64,000 nt of DNA from NCBI GenBank assembly GCA_946406115.1, contig OX291557.1, positions 19,686,501 through 19,750,500 on the forward strand, given 5' to 3'. The first letter of the stretch is position 1, and the number at the start of each line of letters is the position of its first letter. Of this stretch, positions 36,063-47,672 are shown piece after piece. This stretch comes from Apoda limacodes. Taxonomy: Eukaryota > Arthropoda > Insecta > Lepidoptera > Limacodidae. A program made the translations under genes and the position numbers. The notes beneath the pieces are model-generated. The model saw only the letters and a list, made by a program, of their open reading frames with translations. It was not told the origin of the DNA and searched no databases.

Positions 36063-37885
36063 AAACTATAAGTTAAAACCAAAAAAACCTTTTTTAAAAA
36101 GAGCTATTTAAATGCTCTAAAAAGAAGACTTATAACCTCATTATACACAATTTATATGATTATAAAATACCGTTTACTTTGTCATAATCGGACAAGTAGT
36201 TTAATCGCTAGTTCTCTTCTTAGTGAGCGGCGACTGCACCTTGACAAATAATTAGAGTAATTTATATTTTTTTCTGGACGGTATGACGTCACTGGTTACA
36301 TTTTATTTGTAAAACCGTATTCTTCTGATTGTCTTCAAATGGACCTTTTAGACTGTAAAAGTTTATTTCTCAATCTGTTGACCCGTGCGAATACGACAAA
36401 AGTACATGATTTTTCCGTACGACCTCCGGGCAAAAGATATTCATCGAATTCTCATAAAATCTAGCTCAAAACTGCCCTATTATATATTTAACACAATAAA
36501 AAGTATTGAGCACAATTTGCGCCCTATTTGTAACAATAGACCAACCTCTTGACATCTGCATTCTTTGCGATTGCCTAACCAATGCCCCTGGTTCATATTA
36601 ATAGACAGATTTTATTATGATTGACGTAAAGGTCAGTTTGATAAAGGGCGTCTTTTAGGTTAATTTTCCTTTGGCAAAAACAAAACGAAGGGCACGAGTG
36701 TGACAGATTTCGAAATGTCTCTAAATTTACATAATTGTTAGCTTTCAACATGTTGAGGGGCCGGAACGGTTTATACTATTGAGGCTACGATAAAGTATGT
36801 TCGAAGGCCTCACTGTATGTGTTGCTTGACCTGAATAAGCAATAAGCTTATTTGTTTTATATTCATTTATCTTCTTCCGTATCATCATCATATACTAATA
36901 AAACATTTCCTGGTTGCCTTTTAACGCCAAGCCTTAACTACTTGAAACTTTAAATTTTCAACATAGGTTATTTTTTTGACTTAGAGCTCAATTAAAAAGG
37001 ATTTAGCAATTTCAATATCTAAAACCTCTTGTAGTTCTTCATTTGTTGTGATTGATCCGGCCGGCGTCCGATGACAAAAACGAACGTCTGCAAGGGCTTT
37101 AAGGTAGTGAACAGGGCTTGGTAGTTTGTATGAAAATCCGTCATTCTTAAATTAAAATCCATTAAGATTGGCGTTAGGTTAAAAATTAAAAAAAAGGTGT
37201 TCAACCATTTTTGGAAAAATTGAAAATAAAATTTTGTGAGAGTGATTTTTAATTAATTAATGAAAATTCGTATACCTATATAGGTTTCTAAGTGTTGCAA
37301 GTTTCAGCATTTTTGGAAAATCGTCCGCTATGGGCAGGGCCACCGAGGGGGGGAGGGTGACGGGTAGAATTTTGTCTCTGCGGCCCTGGCTGTGGGTAAC
37401 CCAGGTAGATTAGTAAATAGGTAAGCGCCTACAATTATAAAAGAAGTATAACAGAAAAATGGGCACTAGATATATCAAGTAAGATGAGTACTTGATGTTA
37501 GCACAAAACTAAGAATACAAGACCAAAAACCTAACATTGGTCCATTGCACCAGAAAAACGACATGAGTGACGAATTAAAAAATAAATATTAATCAATGGC
37601 GGAAACAAACATATCTGGCATGCATATTGCCTAAGAAAGACTAAGCTCCTTTTAGCCTAGCTATTTAGATATTTCTGGACATTAACACATACATATTATG
37701 ATATCCATAAAATACATCAGCATGGTAATGGCAACAATGAAACCACCTAGCATATTTTTACCCCACAAAATCAAATAGTAAACATTATTAAGATAGATCA
37801 TCATCATATAGTACAAAGTATTTAAGATATAAGTTGCCTCTTGTACTTAAAGTTGTACCTATGTTGTGTTGGCAAGATAGTAATC
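36063..37885. other. Intergenic, nothing recognised
   Basis: AT-rich sequence without a supported gene or clear element. The short minus-strand frame at 37019-37204 has no recognisable domain. Confidence 0.45.
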
Positions 37886-37887
37886 CA

Positions 37888-38014
37888 TTGCAGACCTTGC
37901 GTAGCTCACCTCGGATTCCTTTTAATAAATCGTACTAAGTTCCTATTCATTTTAATAAAAGAAATAAATCCTTTTAATAAACTTCGTCCGAGATGGATTA
38001 CGCAAAGTCTGCAA
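37888..38014. repeat. 127-nt foldback, MITE-like
   Basis: Arms 37888-37915 and 37987-38014 are imperfect inverted repeats (TTGCAGACCTTGCGTA against TTGCAGACTTTGCGTA). The interior is AT-rich with a repeated 'ccttttaataaa' motif. Confidence 0.5.
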
Positions 38015-38117
38015 GATCTACATCTTAGATAGATAGATATATGATCTAATATACAAGCAAAATACAAATGACTATTAAATACATTACATACGAGTATGTA
38101 TTTATATATATATATAT

Positions 38118-38497
38118 AGCTAGCGAGAAATTGGCCTGCTATTTTTGTCATGTGTAGGAGATGTGGGACTTTTACATGTATTCTAAGGAATTATATTAGG
38201 CATTCTATAACCCTCACAAAGGGGAAAGTTGACAATAATACCGACTTTGAGTAATTTGGGGTAACCCAGCAAAGCCCAGTTTCGTAATTCTCATTTTACC
38301 CTTAACCCAAAAAAATTATGTTATTTCCCATAATATGGGAAAAATTCCACAATGTGGAATTATTGATATAAAATTGTCATATTTAAAAAAAGTAAAAATA
38401 TTATAAAAAAAGGTTTTAAAACGATACTAATGCCACTAGGGTAAGTACCTATACGAATTACGAATCTCAAAATAGATATATAGTGGATAGTCTTCTT
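38118..38497 (+). repeat. 380-bp direct repeat, copy 1
   Basis: From AGCTAGCGAGAAATTGGCC to AGTCTTCTT. Nearly identical to 40043-40418 with a few substitutions and small indels (for example CCCAGCAAAG against a shorter form). Contains ATAATATGGG and CCACAATGTGG motifs. Flanked by (TA)n on both sides. Confidence 0.85.
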
Positions 38498-40042
38498 ATA
38501 TATACGTATATATATATATATATATATATATAAATATATATGTATATGGAAACGCGAAGTAATCTTGCTTGATTATTTCTAAACCATGCACAGTTTCGAA
38601 ATGCTGATTATAACAAATACTGATAAACAGAAATGTTATAAAATTAAGACAATTTTTTTTTTGAGGAAGCTTTCCAGAACTTATCACTGGATAGGGCTTT
38701 AATAGTACATTGTTCAACAAAGGGTGAAAGTAACCGATAACTAACGCGCGCGCAAAATACACACGAGGAAGGAATCGCATTTTGCCCGAGTGATACCTAC
38801 ATAGTGCTTTATACTACACCTCCGAGGAAAATAAAAGATAATAAATTGAAATTGATATAAGATGTTTATTTAAGATTTATTCGTTAAAGGAAATTATACC
38901 ACGCTTTGCACTAGCTTTAACATCAAAATTTATATTATAAATCCTATAAATATTATAAATGCAAAAATTTTTATGTCCGTCTATCGGTCTGTTTGTCACT
39001 TCAAAAGTCACTCATACATGGACAGATTTAGATAAAATTTGGTATGGAGATAGTTTGAGTCCTTTTTTTTCACTTGTGTAATCTAATATTCTTGCGCTTA
39101 TTTTAGTGCTTTAAAAATATTAGCATTTACAACCCCGGGGGTACGTGAAATAGGTTTCTATAATCTTAATAGGCGGCACATTGAATTTATCAAATAAGCC
39201 TATTTACTACGACCTAATACTACAACTGAAATTTGTATTTCATTTAATACTTCAGTTTTTAGTTTTATTTAACTTTAAGTGTGTCACAAGGCGACATTTT
39301 CATGAGTAGGTAGGTAAAGAATAATTGTCTACGCGCCCCTATTGCTTTTACTGTAAGAACATAACACTTAGGGTGCGTTAAAAAAGTGGTTTTGGGACGC
39401 CCGGGGTAGAATAGTTTTCCAACTGTTAAGTTGAATTCTTTACAATGCCATAGAAAAGGTTTTAATTAACTCCTGTCAGTGTAAAAATTAACTGTCAAAT
39501 TTATATAGGCTTTACTACCATGTTGGGGCCAGCAAAAAATGAACAAAAAAGTGAAAAATAATATATATATAACAGATAGCCATCGATGATAGTATTTGAC
39601 ACTGTCAAATTGTTAAAAAGATATTAGTGGCCAGTAACGCAAAAGGTTCTGTGAAAACTCCATTAAGATTCTCCCTTTTTGAGGAATCATTGGGTTTTTT
39701 ATTTATGAATTCCTAACGATATATTAAAATCTCTGCTACTGTGCTCAGGCCAATAAAGAATGAACAAAATAGGTTACGTTAAAACTCCTTTTACAATCTA
39801 TTAATTTCATTCCGTGAGGTTTTTTCGTTTTAGAATATTTTAAATTTTAGAAACTAAATATTTTTCTTATTTTTGTGTAATTGAAAGTGGCTTTGTAACT
39901 CTTCGTATAATTTATCTCTGCCCCCAAATATATATTGTGGCATTAATTATGAGTTCCTTTACATTATGACTTTTATTTAAAGTAAACAAATGTCGAATCA
40001 AGTAACTTATAGAGTGAAATACAAATTTTAGTCATGCTAGAG
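38498..40042. other. Spacer between the direct repeats
   Basis: Contains (TA)n at 38501-38535, a minus-strand open frame of 94 codons with no recognised domain (38496-38780), a retroposon tail fragment at about 38950-39065 (TTTTTATGTCCGTCTATCGG), and otherwise AT-rich sequence. No gag, protease, RT or transposase reading was seen. Confidence 0.5.
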
Positions 40043-40418
40043 AGCTAGCGAGAAATTGGCCTGCTATTTTTGTCATGTGTAGGAGATGTGGGACTTTTAC
40101 ATGTGTTCTAAGGAATTATATTAGGCATTCTATAACCCTCACAAAGGGGAAAGTTGACAATAATACCGACTTTGAGTAATTTGGGGTAAACAAAGCCCAA
40201 TTTCGTAATTCTCATTTTACCCTTAACCCCAAAAATTATGTTATTTCCCATAATATGGGAAACATTCCACAATGTGGAATTATTGATATAAAATTGTCAT
40301 ATTTAAAAAAAGTAAAAATATTATAAAAAAAAGGTTTTGAAACGATACTAATGCCACTAGGGTAAGTACCTATACGAATTACGTATCTCAAAATAGATAT
40401 ATAGTGTATAGTCTTCTT
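40043..40418 (+). repeat. 380-bp direct repeat, copy 2
   Basis: Second copy, 1.92 kb downstream of the first and ending about 490 bp before the start codon of the cysteine/cyanoalanine synthase gene. The shared boundaries are the same as in copy 1. They are not TG...CA and no flanking duplication is seen. Confidence 0.85.
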
Positions 40419-40542
40419 TGATTTCAACAAGTAAACCCGTGTTTTAAACCAAGTTCTACAATTTTGATTAACTAATTATCATTTCATTTAATTGATAACG
40501 CCTCACCCCGTTATCTCCTGTATACGTAGTTAATTATTCCAG

Positions 40543-40549
40543 TATAAAA
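40543..40549 (+). promoter_or_regulatory. Possible TATA box of the synthase gene
   Basis: TATAAAA in CCAGTATAAAAACGC, 125 bp after the direct repeat and about 370 bp before the ATG. If used it implies a 5' UTR of roughly 335 nt. An arthropod-like initiator TCAGT at about 40850 is an alternative start nearer the ATG. Low certainty without transcript data. Confidence 0.3.
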
Positions 40550-40911
40550 ACGCTCTTTAATTAACAAATACACTCTTTAAACTCAATTAGATACGGACCT
40601 AATCACATCATACTTATAATAACTGTCATATCGTCACATAATAGATTAGCATTAATATTTTAATTTAATAATTTATCATTAGTTCACAAGAAGCCGCCCG
40701 GCCCACTTCTTTGTGTTTATCTTGAGCACGCCTCAGTTATATTCGTGATCTAACGACAGTTGGTGTGCTCTCATCAAATTCTATCAGACCGTGCTCACGA
40801 CGAGACGATCCTGCCAAAGATTTAAAGTGCCGTATACCCAATAGTTGCGTCAGTACGCTATCGACTCTACAGTGAAAACACAACGGCCGCTCACCTCGCG
40901 CTACTATCAAT

Positions 40912-41889
40912 ATGGCTCTCGTGAACGGCGTTCATAATGAAATCAAGGCCTCTGCTCTTGATCTTATTGGCAACACACCCATTGTTGCCCTTGATCGGAT
41001 CTACGCAGGCCCCGGACGTGTTCTGGCTAAATGTGAGTTCATGAACCCTGGAGCTTCTATTAAGTGTCGCTCCTCTCTCCATATGATTGAACAGGCTCGT
41101 CTATCTGGCGAACTGAAACCGGGCGCACCAGTTCTGGAAGTCACTTCAGGTAACCAGGGCTGTGGCCTAGCAGTTGTTTGTGCTGTGTTAGGGCATCCAC
41201 TTACTCTGACCATGTCCAAAGGAAATAGTGCACAAAGAGCTATCCACATGGAAGCACTTGGAGCCAAGTGTGTACGAGTACCCCAAGTTGAAGGTACCTA
41301 CGGAAATGTGACACTGAGTGATGTTAAGGCTGCTGAAGCTGTTGGCCTGAAGATAGCGAAAGAAAATGGTGCATATTATGTTAACCAGTTTAACAATGAT
41401 GCTAATGCTCAATCACATTATGAAACGACGGGCCCTGAAATTTGGAGACAAACTGGGGGTCGTGTTGACGCATTTGTGGCTACTGTAGGAACGGCTGGTA
41501 CTTTCACAGGCACTTCCAAATACCTTAAAGAGAAAAATCCAAATTTGAAAGCTTTTGTTGTGGAACCTAAAGGTTCAGAGCCAATAAAAGGAGACCCTAT
41601 CACAAAACCCTTGCATTTGTTGCAAGGTTCAGGGTACGGATGTGTCCCAAATCTCTTCAAATTTGACAACCTAGATGGCACATTGAGTGTAACAGATGAA
41701 GAATCCGTGGAATACAAGAAACTCATAGGAGAAAAGGAAGGTCTTTTCGTGGGGTACACGAGTGGTGCAAATGTAGCTGCAGCGGTCAAACTTTTGGAAT
41801 CCGGATTGATACCAGAAGATTCTTGGGTGGTGACCTTGCTCAATGATTCCGGTTTGAAATATACTCCGGTGCCGGAAGAATTGTCATAA
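40912..41889 (+). CDS. BSAS: Cysteine synthase / beta-cyanoalanine synthase, likely bacterial-derived, 325 aa
   Basis: Single-exon gene for a beta-substituted-alanine synthase, a PLP enzyme of fold type II. Residues in order: LIGNTPIV at 19-25, PLP-binding Lys51 in NPGASIKCR, asparagine loop TSGNQG at 78-83, ETTGPEIW at 171-178, phosphate-binding GTAGTFTG at 193-200, TSGAN at 283-287 and LNDSGLKY at 310-317. Length matches bacterial O-acetylserine sulfhydrylases and it lacks the heme and CBS domains of animal cystathionine beta-synthase. The family makes cysteine from O-acetylserine and sulfide, or beta-cyanoalanine from cysteine and cyanide; Lepidoptera are known to carry a copy acquired from methylobacteria and used against plant cyanide. 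The ATG is preceded by ATCAAT and the reading frame is visibly GC-richer than its flanks. Unusual: Cys52 follows the Lys where most relatives have Asp. No targeting peptide is evident, so probably cytosolic. Confidence 0.92.
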   Translation: MALVNGVHNEIKASALDLIGNTPIVALDRIYAGPGRVLAKCEFMNPGASIKCRSSLHMIEQARLSGELKPGAPVLEVTSGNQGCGLAVVCAVLGHPLTLTMSKGNSAQRAIHMEALGAKCVRVPQVEGTYGNVTLSDVKAAEAVGLKIAKENGAYYVNQFNNDANAQSHYETTGPEIWRQTGGRVDAFVATVGTAGTFTGTSKYLKEKNPNLKAFVVEPKGSEPIKGDPITKPLHLLQGSGYGCVPNLFKFDNLDGTLSVTDEESVEYKKLIGEKEGLFVGYTSGANVAAAVKLLESGLIPEDSWVVTLLNDSGLKYTPVPEELS

Positions 41890-42022
41890 GCTTGGCATTG
41901 ACATTCACTTAGCCTTTTTAGGTAACTTTATTTAATATTTCTTGATAAGAATATGATAGTAATACAAGCAGGTATTTAAAGTAGTAAAGGCATGCTATAA
42001 AGAATATCTAACATAGTTTTTT

Positions 42023-42028
42023 AATAAA
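42023..42028 (+). promoter_or_regulatory. Polyadenylation signal of the synthase gene
   Basis: AATAAA 134 nt after the stop codon. A second AATAAA lies at 42209. The 3' UTR is AT-rich. Confidence 0.5.
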
Positions 42029-42284
42029 ATAAGTAACTACTTTTTCATAATTTAAAATGTGCGCATTTAACTATATTTATTTATTGCCTTAACTAAGTTA
42101 AAGCTACCAGGTATTTAGGTATGTGTAAAAAACATTGATTGACATTATTATAAATTAATCATATTCTATTAGCTTGATATTTATTTATTAATTATAGAAT
42201 TTTTTGTTAATAAATTGTATAAAAATTGTCATAGGTTCAATTATATACTGTCTCAGTAATAGAAAACATTCCAAACGATATACA

Positions 42285-42370
42285 AACATACACACACACA
42301 CACACACACGCACACGCACATGCACACGCACACGCACACGCAAACGCACACGCACACGCAAACGCACACA
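42285..42370 (+). repeat. (CA)n / (CACACG)n microsatellite
   Basis: Pure ACACAC run grading into CACACGCA and CAAACGCA hexamer-like units. It makes an artefactual Thr/Arg-rich open frame. Confidence 0.9.
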
Positions 42371-44500
42371 ATTTTTAATTGGGATACATTACAACACCGA
42401 ATTTAAAATATTAAGTTTATTAATATTATGTAATTAACATTCTATTGTATAGTTAATATGTTACATAACCACATAGTGCAAAAGTAAATGCTGTGATATC
42501 GTGTGACTGGTTACACTAGTTTTGTTACTAAAATTGCTTTATTTGCATATCTTACATTAGTAGGTTTGTATTACAGTAATAAACATGGTACAGTTGTTTT
42601 TTGTTACTCAGTTGATTTTGTTAAAAAATTAAAACACTAAATTTATTATTATTTTTTACTAACTGACCACGATAATATGAAATGGTACATAAAGCGTATT
42701 ATTTTTCACGTCAGCCGTTATGCTACCCATTGCAGGGGCACAGGCCTCTCCTTAAAGAAGGAGGCTTAGGCTGCACCATGATGGCCTAGTGCGGGTTGGC
42801 GGACGCTGTCGAGCTAGTGGCCACGGTTGCTGACATATGACAAACAGCCAGGACCGACCGTTTAACTTTAAACTTCCTAAAATGCGCTGCTAAAATTTTC
42901 CTTCCTAAAATTCGAAGCGCCTCTTAGCGTGCTTCATACAAACTAATTTTTCACTTATTTTTGACACTTCCAGATGAAACACCATGAAATTTTGAAGACA
43001 CGTTCTAGTAATAAATATCTAGGTCCGCAGTGTGCCAGCTTAGGTTTCTGTTCAATTTTATAGTTCAAAAGTTATACAGGATTCTAGTTTTTAATACAAA
43101 TGGTTTAAAAAAAGATTTTGGAAAACCACAGACATAGGTATTCGGCTTGGGATTATGACTGAGTAATTTTACATTGATTGATTAGTAAATGTCAAAAAGA
43201 AATGAGAAATTCGCTTGTATGAAGCCCGCTGCAAGGCGCCGCGAATCGTATCCTCTTAAGATGTCACTATATATCATATGCTCAAAAAGCATATTTACAG
43301 TGACATTGAAATAATTTGAGCAAGATTTTTTAAGTGAAATATAAAATATAATAAGCCAAGTCAGACACAACAGTATCACAAGTAGATGTCTATTAATTTA
43401 AGAAAGATTATATAAATAAATTTTTTAAATGTTACATTAGTTTTATTCCTATAGGAGTGTTAAATAAATATATTCTTTCATAATTTTGACGAAGGATAAT
43501 TTACCGATAAGAAATGAACCATAAAATAATCAATTACGGTCGATAAAAAGCCATATTTGTAGTAAACTTATAAAGATACCAATCAAGCAAGATATAAACA
43601 AGCATACACATACTTCGCGTAGACTTATTGGTACCCAGTGTGTGAAAAATGGCAGAAGGCAAGATTGACTCCTCATGGCCAAAATTTTAGGATTTTGTGT
43701 TTAAAGTTTGTAAGTATATCGATATTTAGTTTTTTTTTGAAACATAACAATTATCTTTTCTTAAACATAACAAATTAAAAATAACAATTTTATTGTAACA
43801 TTGTAAAACGTACTTGAGAATTTTCTAAATTGGAGTCTTAAAATGAAAGAAACGATGATTTTAAGCAAACTAGAGTTCCACCAAAGGTCGTGAACTACAA
43901 ATCCAAAGTGCGATCATATTTAGTTTTTGGCTAAATCCCAATAATAGAGCGGTTTGATCGGGAGTGCCAAGCCGAGTTTGAATCATTTGGAATGTAATGT
44001 AAAAGAGAGTGCGGTGTTATACTTTGTTCCATCTTGATATACTCTACTGTACCCCTATGGCAGTTTTATTGTGTACAAACCCCGCAACCTGGGGCAAATT
44101 GTAAAAAAAATTTTTTTTCTTCTGTCAAATGGCTTTTTTTGTTGGCCGCAGATGCCTTTACAACTACACGCGGACTTACATTTGCGGCGGTGCTGCTTGC
44201 ACTCAGCTACGAAAAGTTGAAGGCGGTTTGCACCAGGGTGTTCTGGACACGAACCTCACCTTGGGCAACCAGTCTTACTAAATCTAGCAGAAAAACAACG
44301 CCACCATTTCAGAAAAGCAAAGGCGTTCTGAAGAATAGAAAAGGAATTTCGAGATTTTTCCTAAAGACTACATGTATATTAGCCAATATATATCAGGCCG
44401 CCGTATGATTATCTACATTTATAACAGAGGAATACAATAAAGTCATTTTAAGGTATCTTATTATAGTGAATTAATTTTAGACTTCTAAGATTTAGGATAG
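42371..44500. other. Intergenic with one retroposon fragment
   Basis: At about 42715-42835 there is a lepidopteran dispersed fragment (CCCATTGCAGGGGCACAGGC, CCTCTCCTTAAAG, TAGTGCGGGTTGGCGGAC). A 124-codon plus-strand frame at 44034-44408 shows no recognised domain and its neighbouring frames are equally gene-like; I do not call it. Confidence 0.45.
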
Positions 44501-44502
44501 CT

Positions 44503-44625
44503 AGCTTTTGCCAGCGGCTCCGCCCGCCCTAAAGTCGGTTTTCAGCATGGGGTTCCTACAACTCCTTGATTATAGTAAAAAAACCGACTTACACTTGACG
44601 TTTTTAAATAGGTAATGGTATGTAT
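44503..44625 (+). mobile_element. Retroposon tail
   Basis: TAGCTAGCTTTTGCCAGCGG and CTCCGCCCGCCCTAAAG followed by ACTTACACTTGACGTTTTT, the usual lepidopteran pattern. Confidence 0.55.
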
Positions 44626-44989
44626 GGATAAATAACAATAAAATTCTGATAACTATGCTATCGGTAAGGTTCTTATATATGTATAATGTTTTACAATGAG
44701 TGTTTAATTTAATTTTAATGGTCATGAAATACTTTTTCAGGAAATAATAAGCATTCAGTATAGAATAGTGTTATCAATAAAACTTTTTATTACGTCTAAT
44801 TCATAATCAAAGGCTAGTGCTCTGCGGTCAAGGCAACAACAGACTCGAAGTTGATAATCAGGAATAATAAATACAAAAAAATAGATAAAATGAGATACGG
44901 TAAAATATTTTAATGTCAATTAATATTAGGGACTTATGTTGTTTAATAGGTAAGTACTTACCTATTTTCTACCTTTTAAGTGTAACTGA

Positions 44990-45156
44990 GGAGGGTTCCG
45001 TACCACTCAGAATGCACAAGAGCTTTGCCCACCCTAAATTTGGTTATGGCGTAGAAATCTTAATCCTCAATTATAAAAAAAAATAAACCCACACTTGACG
45101 TTATCTCTCTCTCCCCCCCCTCTCTCTCTCTTTCCTCCCGCTCTCTCTCTCTTACA
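44990..45156 (+). mobile_element. Retroposon scrap ending in a CT microsatellite
   Basis: GGGTTCCGTACCACTCAGAA and AACCCACACTTGACG (about 44995-45101) lead into an impure (CT)n/(C)n tract at 45103-45153. Confidence 0.5.
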
Positions 45157-45272
45157 AATAAAAAATAATAAACTACTGAAAACTAATTAAATAATAGATT
45201 AATTAATGAATTAACCTCGCGATCCAGGTGCTCCATACAAACTTTGAAACCCCATTTCACCCCTTGAGTGAG

Positions 45273-45720
45273 TTTTTTTTTTTATACCACTAAGGTGGCA
45301 AACAAGCTTACGGTATCACTTGCGCGTTGCCGACCCTTCAGAAATCTAATAACTTCTTTCTTAAAGAACTCCATATTGTAGTCCTTGCAGAAAACCTTGG
45401 CAGGGAGCTCATTCCACAACTTAAGCGTTCGCGGGAGGAAGTTTCTCTGAAACCGCGCTGTACGCGACCATTTAGGTTCTAAAGTGTGAGAATGAATTTC
45501 CTGCCGATGGCGAGCGGTGCGATGGTAGAAAGTAGCCGTGGGCATCATTTCGAACAATTCCTCAGAACACAACCCATTGTACAAGCGGTAGAACACACAC
45601 AGGGAGGCAAAGTCTCTCCTCAGACTTAATGGCTCGATACCGCAAGTGAGTTTGGAATCGTCGACAATTCTCACAGCCCGTAGTTGAACCGAGTCAAAAG
45701 GGCCAAGCTGGTATCCGGGT
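45273..45720 (-). mobile_element. CR1/jockey-like LINE copy 6 (3' end)
   Basis: Minus-strand frame of 130 codons (45674-45282) reads IEPLSLRRDFASLCVFYRLY, then LPRTLKLWNELPAKVF and ends in the usual 3' region with poly(T) on the plus strand. It is the best-preserved C-terminus of the family in this window. Truncated at 45720 where the sequence switches to a TTTTGGAAAATCCTTTTTT retroposon tail. Confidence 0.8.
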
Positions 45721-46640
45721 TTTGGAAAATCCTTTTTTAGCGCATGCCTACATCATAATAGCTATATGTGTGCCCTTAATCCGTCTGGTGGTTGGAGCTG
45801 TGCGTTGGTAGATCAGTCAGTCAGTAACGGTTGACTTTTATATATACAGATGAGCCAACGTTATTGAGCTTTATATATAACTAGCCTTTGCCCGCGGCTC
45901 CGCCCGCCCTAAATTTGGTTAACGGCGTGGGATTCTTACGGCAACTCCTTGATTATACTAAAGAAGTTTGTTAAAACAAGCTATAGCTTGGTAAGCTACG
46001 GTTCGTTCGTACGAATTCGGTTATAGTTATTCCCGCGGGAACTTTTAAATTTCCCGGGATAAAAAGTAGCCTTAGTCCTTTCCCGTATCTTTAACTATCT
46101 CTGTGTGCAAAATTTCAGCTCATTTAAATGCTCACAGTGCAGCAGGATTAAGTAACAAACGAAATAGTTATTCCCGCGGGAACTTTTGAATTTTCCGGGA
46201 TGAAATTTAGCGGTTCCCGATCCATGCAGTGGTTGAAGCGTGACAAACAACCAAACTTTCGCGTTTATAATATTAATGGGATAGCTGGTAATTAATGAAT
46301 TTTGCTAGCGGCCGCCCTGCCCTAAATTTAATCTTCCTTTATTTAATATCAGTATTGATACTGTGATTTACTCCTTAATTACACCGCGCTAAATTCGGTT
46401 ATCGGCGACTGTGATTTACTCCTTTATTACACTAATGAAATTTGCTAAATCAAGCTGTAGCTATAGTTAGTTTAAGCTCGGTTATAGTTATTCCCGCGTT
46501 ATTTCGGGATAAAAAGTAGCCTATATGCTATTCCAGGACCTAACCTATATGTATGCCAAGTTTCATTCCGATCCGTCCAGTGGTTGTAGCGTGAAGAAGT
46601 AAAACACGCACAAACTTTCGCCTTTATAATATTAATGGGA
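45721..46640 (+). mobile_element. Cluster of retroposon tails
   Basis: Two or three partial copies: 45880-46275 (CTAGCCTTTGCCCGCGGCTC, two TTATTCCCGCGGGAACTTTT blocks, CGTTTATAATATTAATGGGAT) and 46290-46635 (similar order, ending TTTCGCCTTTATAATATTAA TGGGAT). Old and non-coding. Confidence 0.6.
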
Positions 46641-47261
46641 TTAAAAGGAAAATTATCATAGCTAAGAAGGCAAACAACTTAATAAGTAATAGTTACTATA
46701 AAATTTAGTCGGTTAAGTAAAAAATTCGTACAAATTCCATCAAAAGGTACTTGGATGGTACTTGTGTAAAACAAGTATCAAATATAAGTTAATGAACCAT
46801 GTAACATTTCAGTAAAATAAAATTATAACATTCTGAATACTAAACACTTACTAAACGTAATATAAATTTACGTTCGAATTCAGGCGCGGCGCTTGCGGGT
46901 ACAGGGTGCAAATTTATTATCTAGTTGCTCTAAGTATTGTAAAATCAGTAATACATATATTCTTATAGTGATCATTGTGTGTGTGAGCTGTAGCTCTGTG
47001 AGTATAACAACAAATAATAAAAACCGGCCAAGTGTAAGATGGGCCCGAGCAATTTACAGCGCCATCTAGTCAACATTAAACAAAACAGTAACATATTTGT
47101 TTTTTGGAAACTTACAACACATAGCAGCACACTTTTTATTTTTGTTTGTTTGTAAATTACGAAAAAGGTGGCAGGTACGGAACCCTCGATGCGCGAGTCC
47201 TACTTGCACTTTTTTTAATTTTTTAAGAAATGCTTATACCTCCTTTAGTAGAAAAAAAAAA

Positions 47262-47660
47262 CGGGTTGCACTCCGGGAGTGCCGGCAGAAGTGAAAACAT
47301 ACTCGCTATTTACTTCCCATCACTTCTTATCCATATTTATTTATTAAAAATAATAACTTTTGTTTATTTACTTTTTTGACGTTGTATATTTGACAGCTCA
47401 ATCTGTCATAGAATTAAAATCCCATATCCAACCTCCCTGTACTACTCATAATCGCCATATACTAAAAATAAAAACTAACCTAATGTAAATAAAGGTCACG
47501 TGTCCTAACGCGAGTGACATCTTACGAATTTTCGATTAGGACACGTGATCTGACGCGAGTTTAACAGTTTTTACCCATCACAAAAAAAGTGCACAGCGCC
47601 GCTAAAGAAGTTTTCACTTCAAAAGTTTACTAATAGGGCTCCGTGCGCATTTTTTTGGAT
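47262..47660. repeat. Possible MITE/retroposon with internal foldback
   Basis: GAAGTGAAAAC at 47288-47298 is inverted as GTTTTCACTTC at 47610-47620. Inside, TCACGTGTCCTA (47496-47507) is perfectly inverted as TAGGACACGTGA (47537-47548), each followed by ACGCGAGT. A TTTTTTTGGATACGGAACCC tail ends at about 47672. Confidence 0.4.
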
Positions 47661-47672
47661 ACGGAACCCTAA

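Noticed and set aside
38118..40418. LTR retrotransposon
   Set aside because: Repeats are LTR-like in size but lack TG...CA ends, flanking duplication, primer-binding site and any gag/pol reading in the spacer.
42204..42437. Thr/Arg-rich open frame
   Set aside because: It is a translation of the CA microsatellite.
44034..44408. 124-codon open frame as a gene
   Set aside because: No recognisable domain, no flanking splice or promoter evidence, and odd composition.
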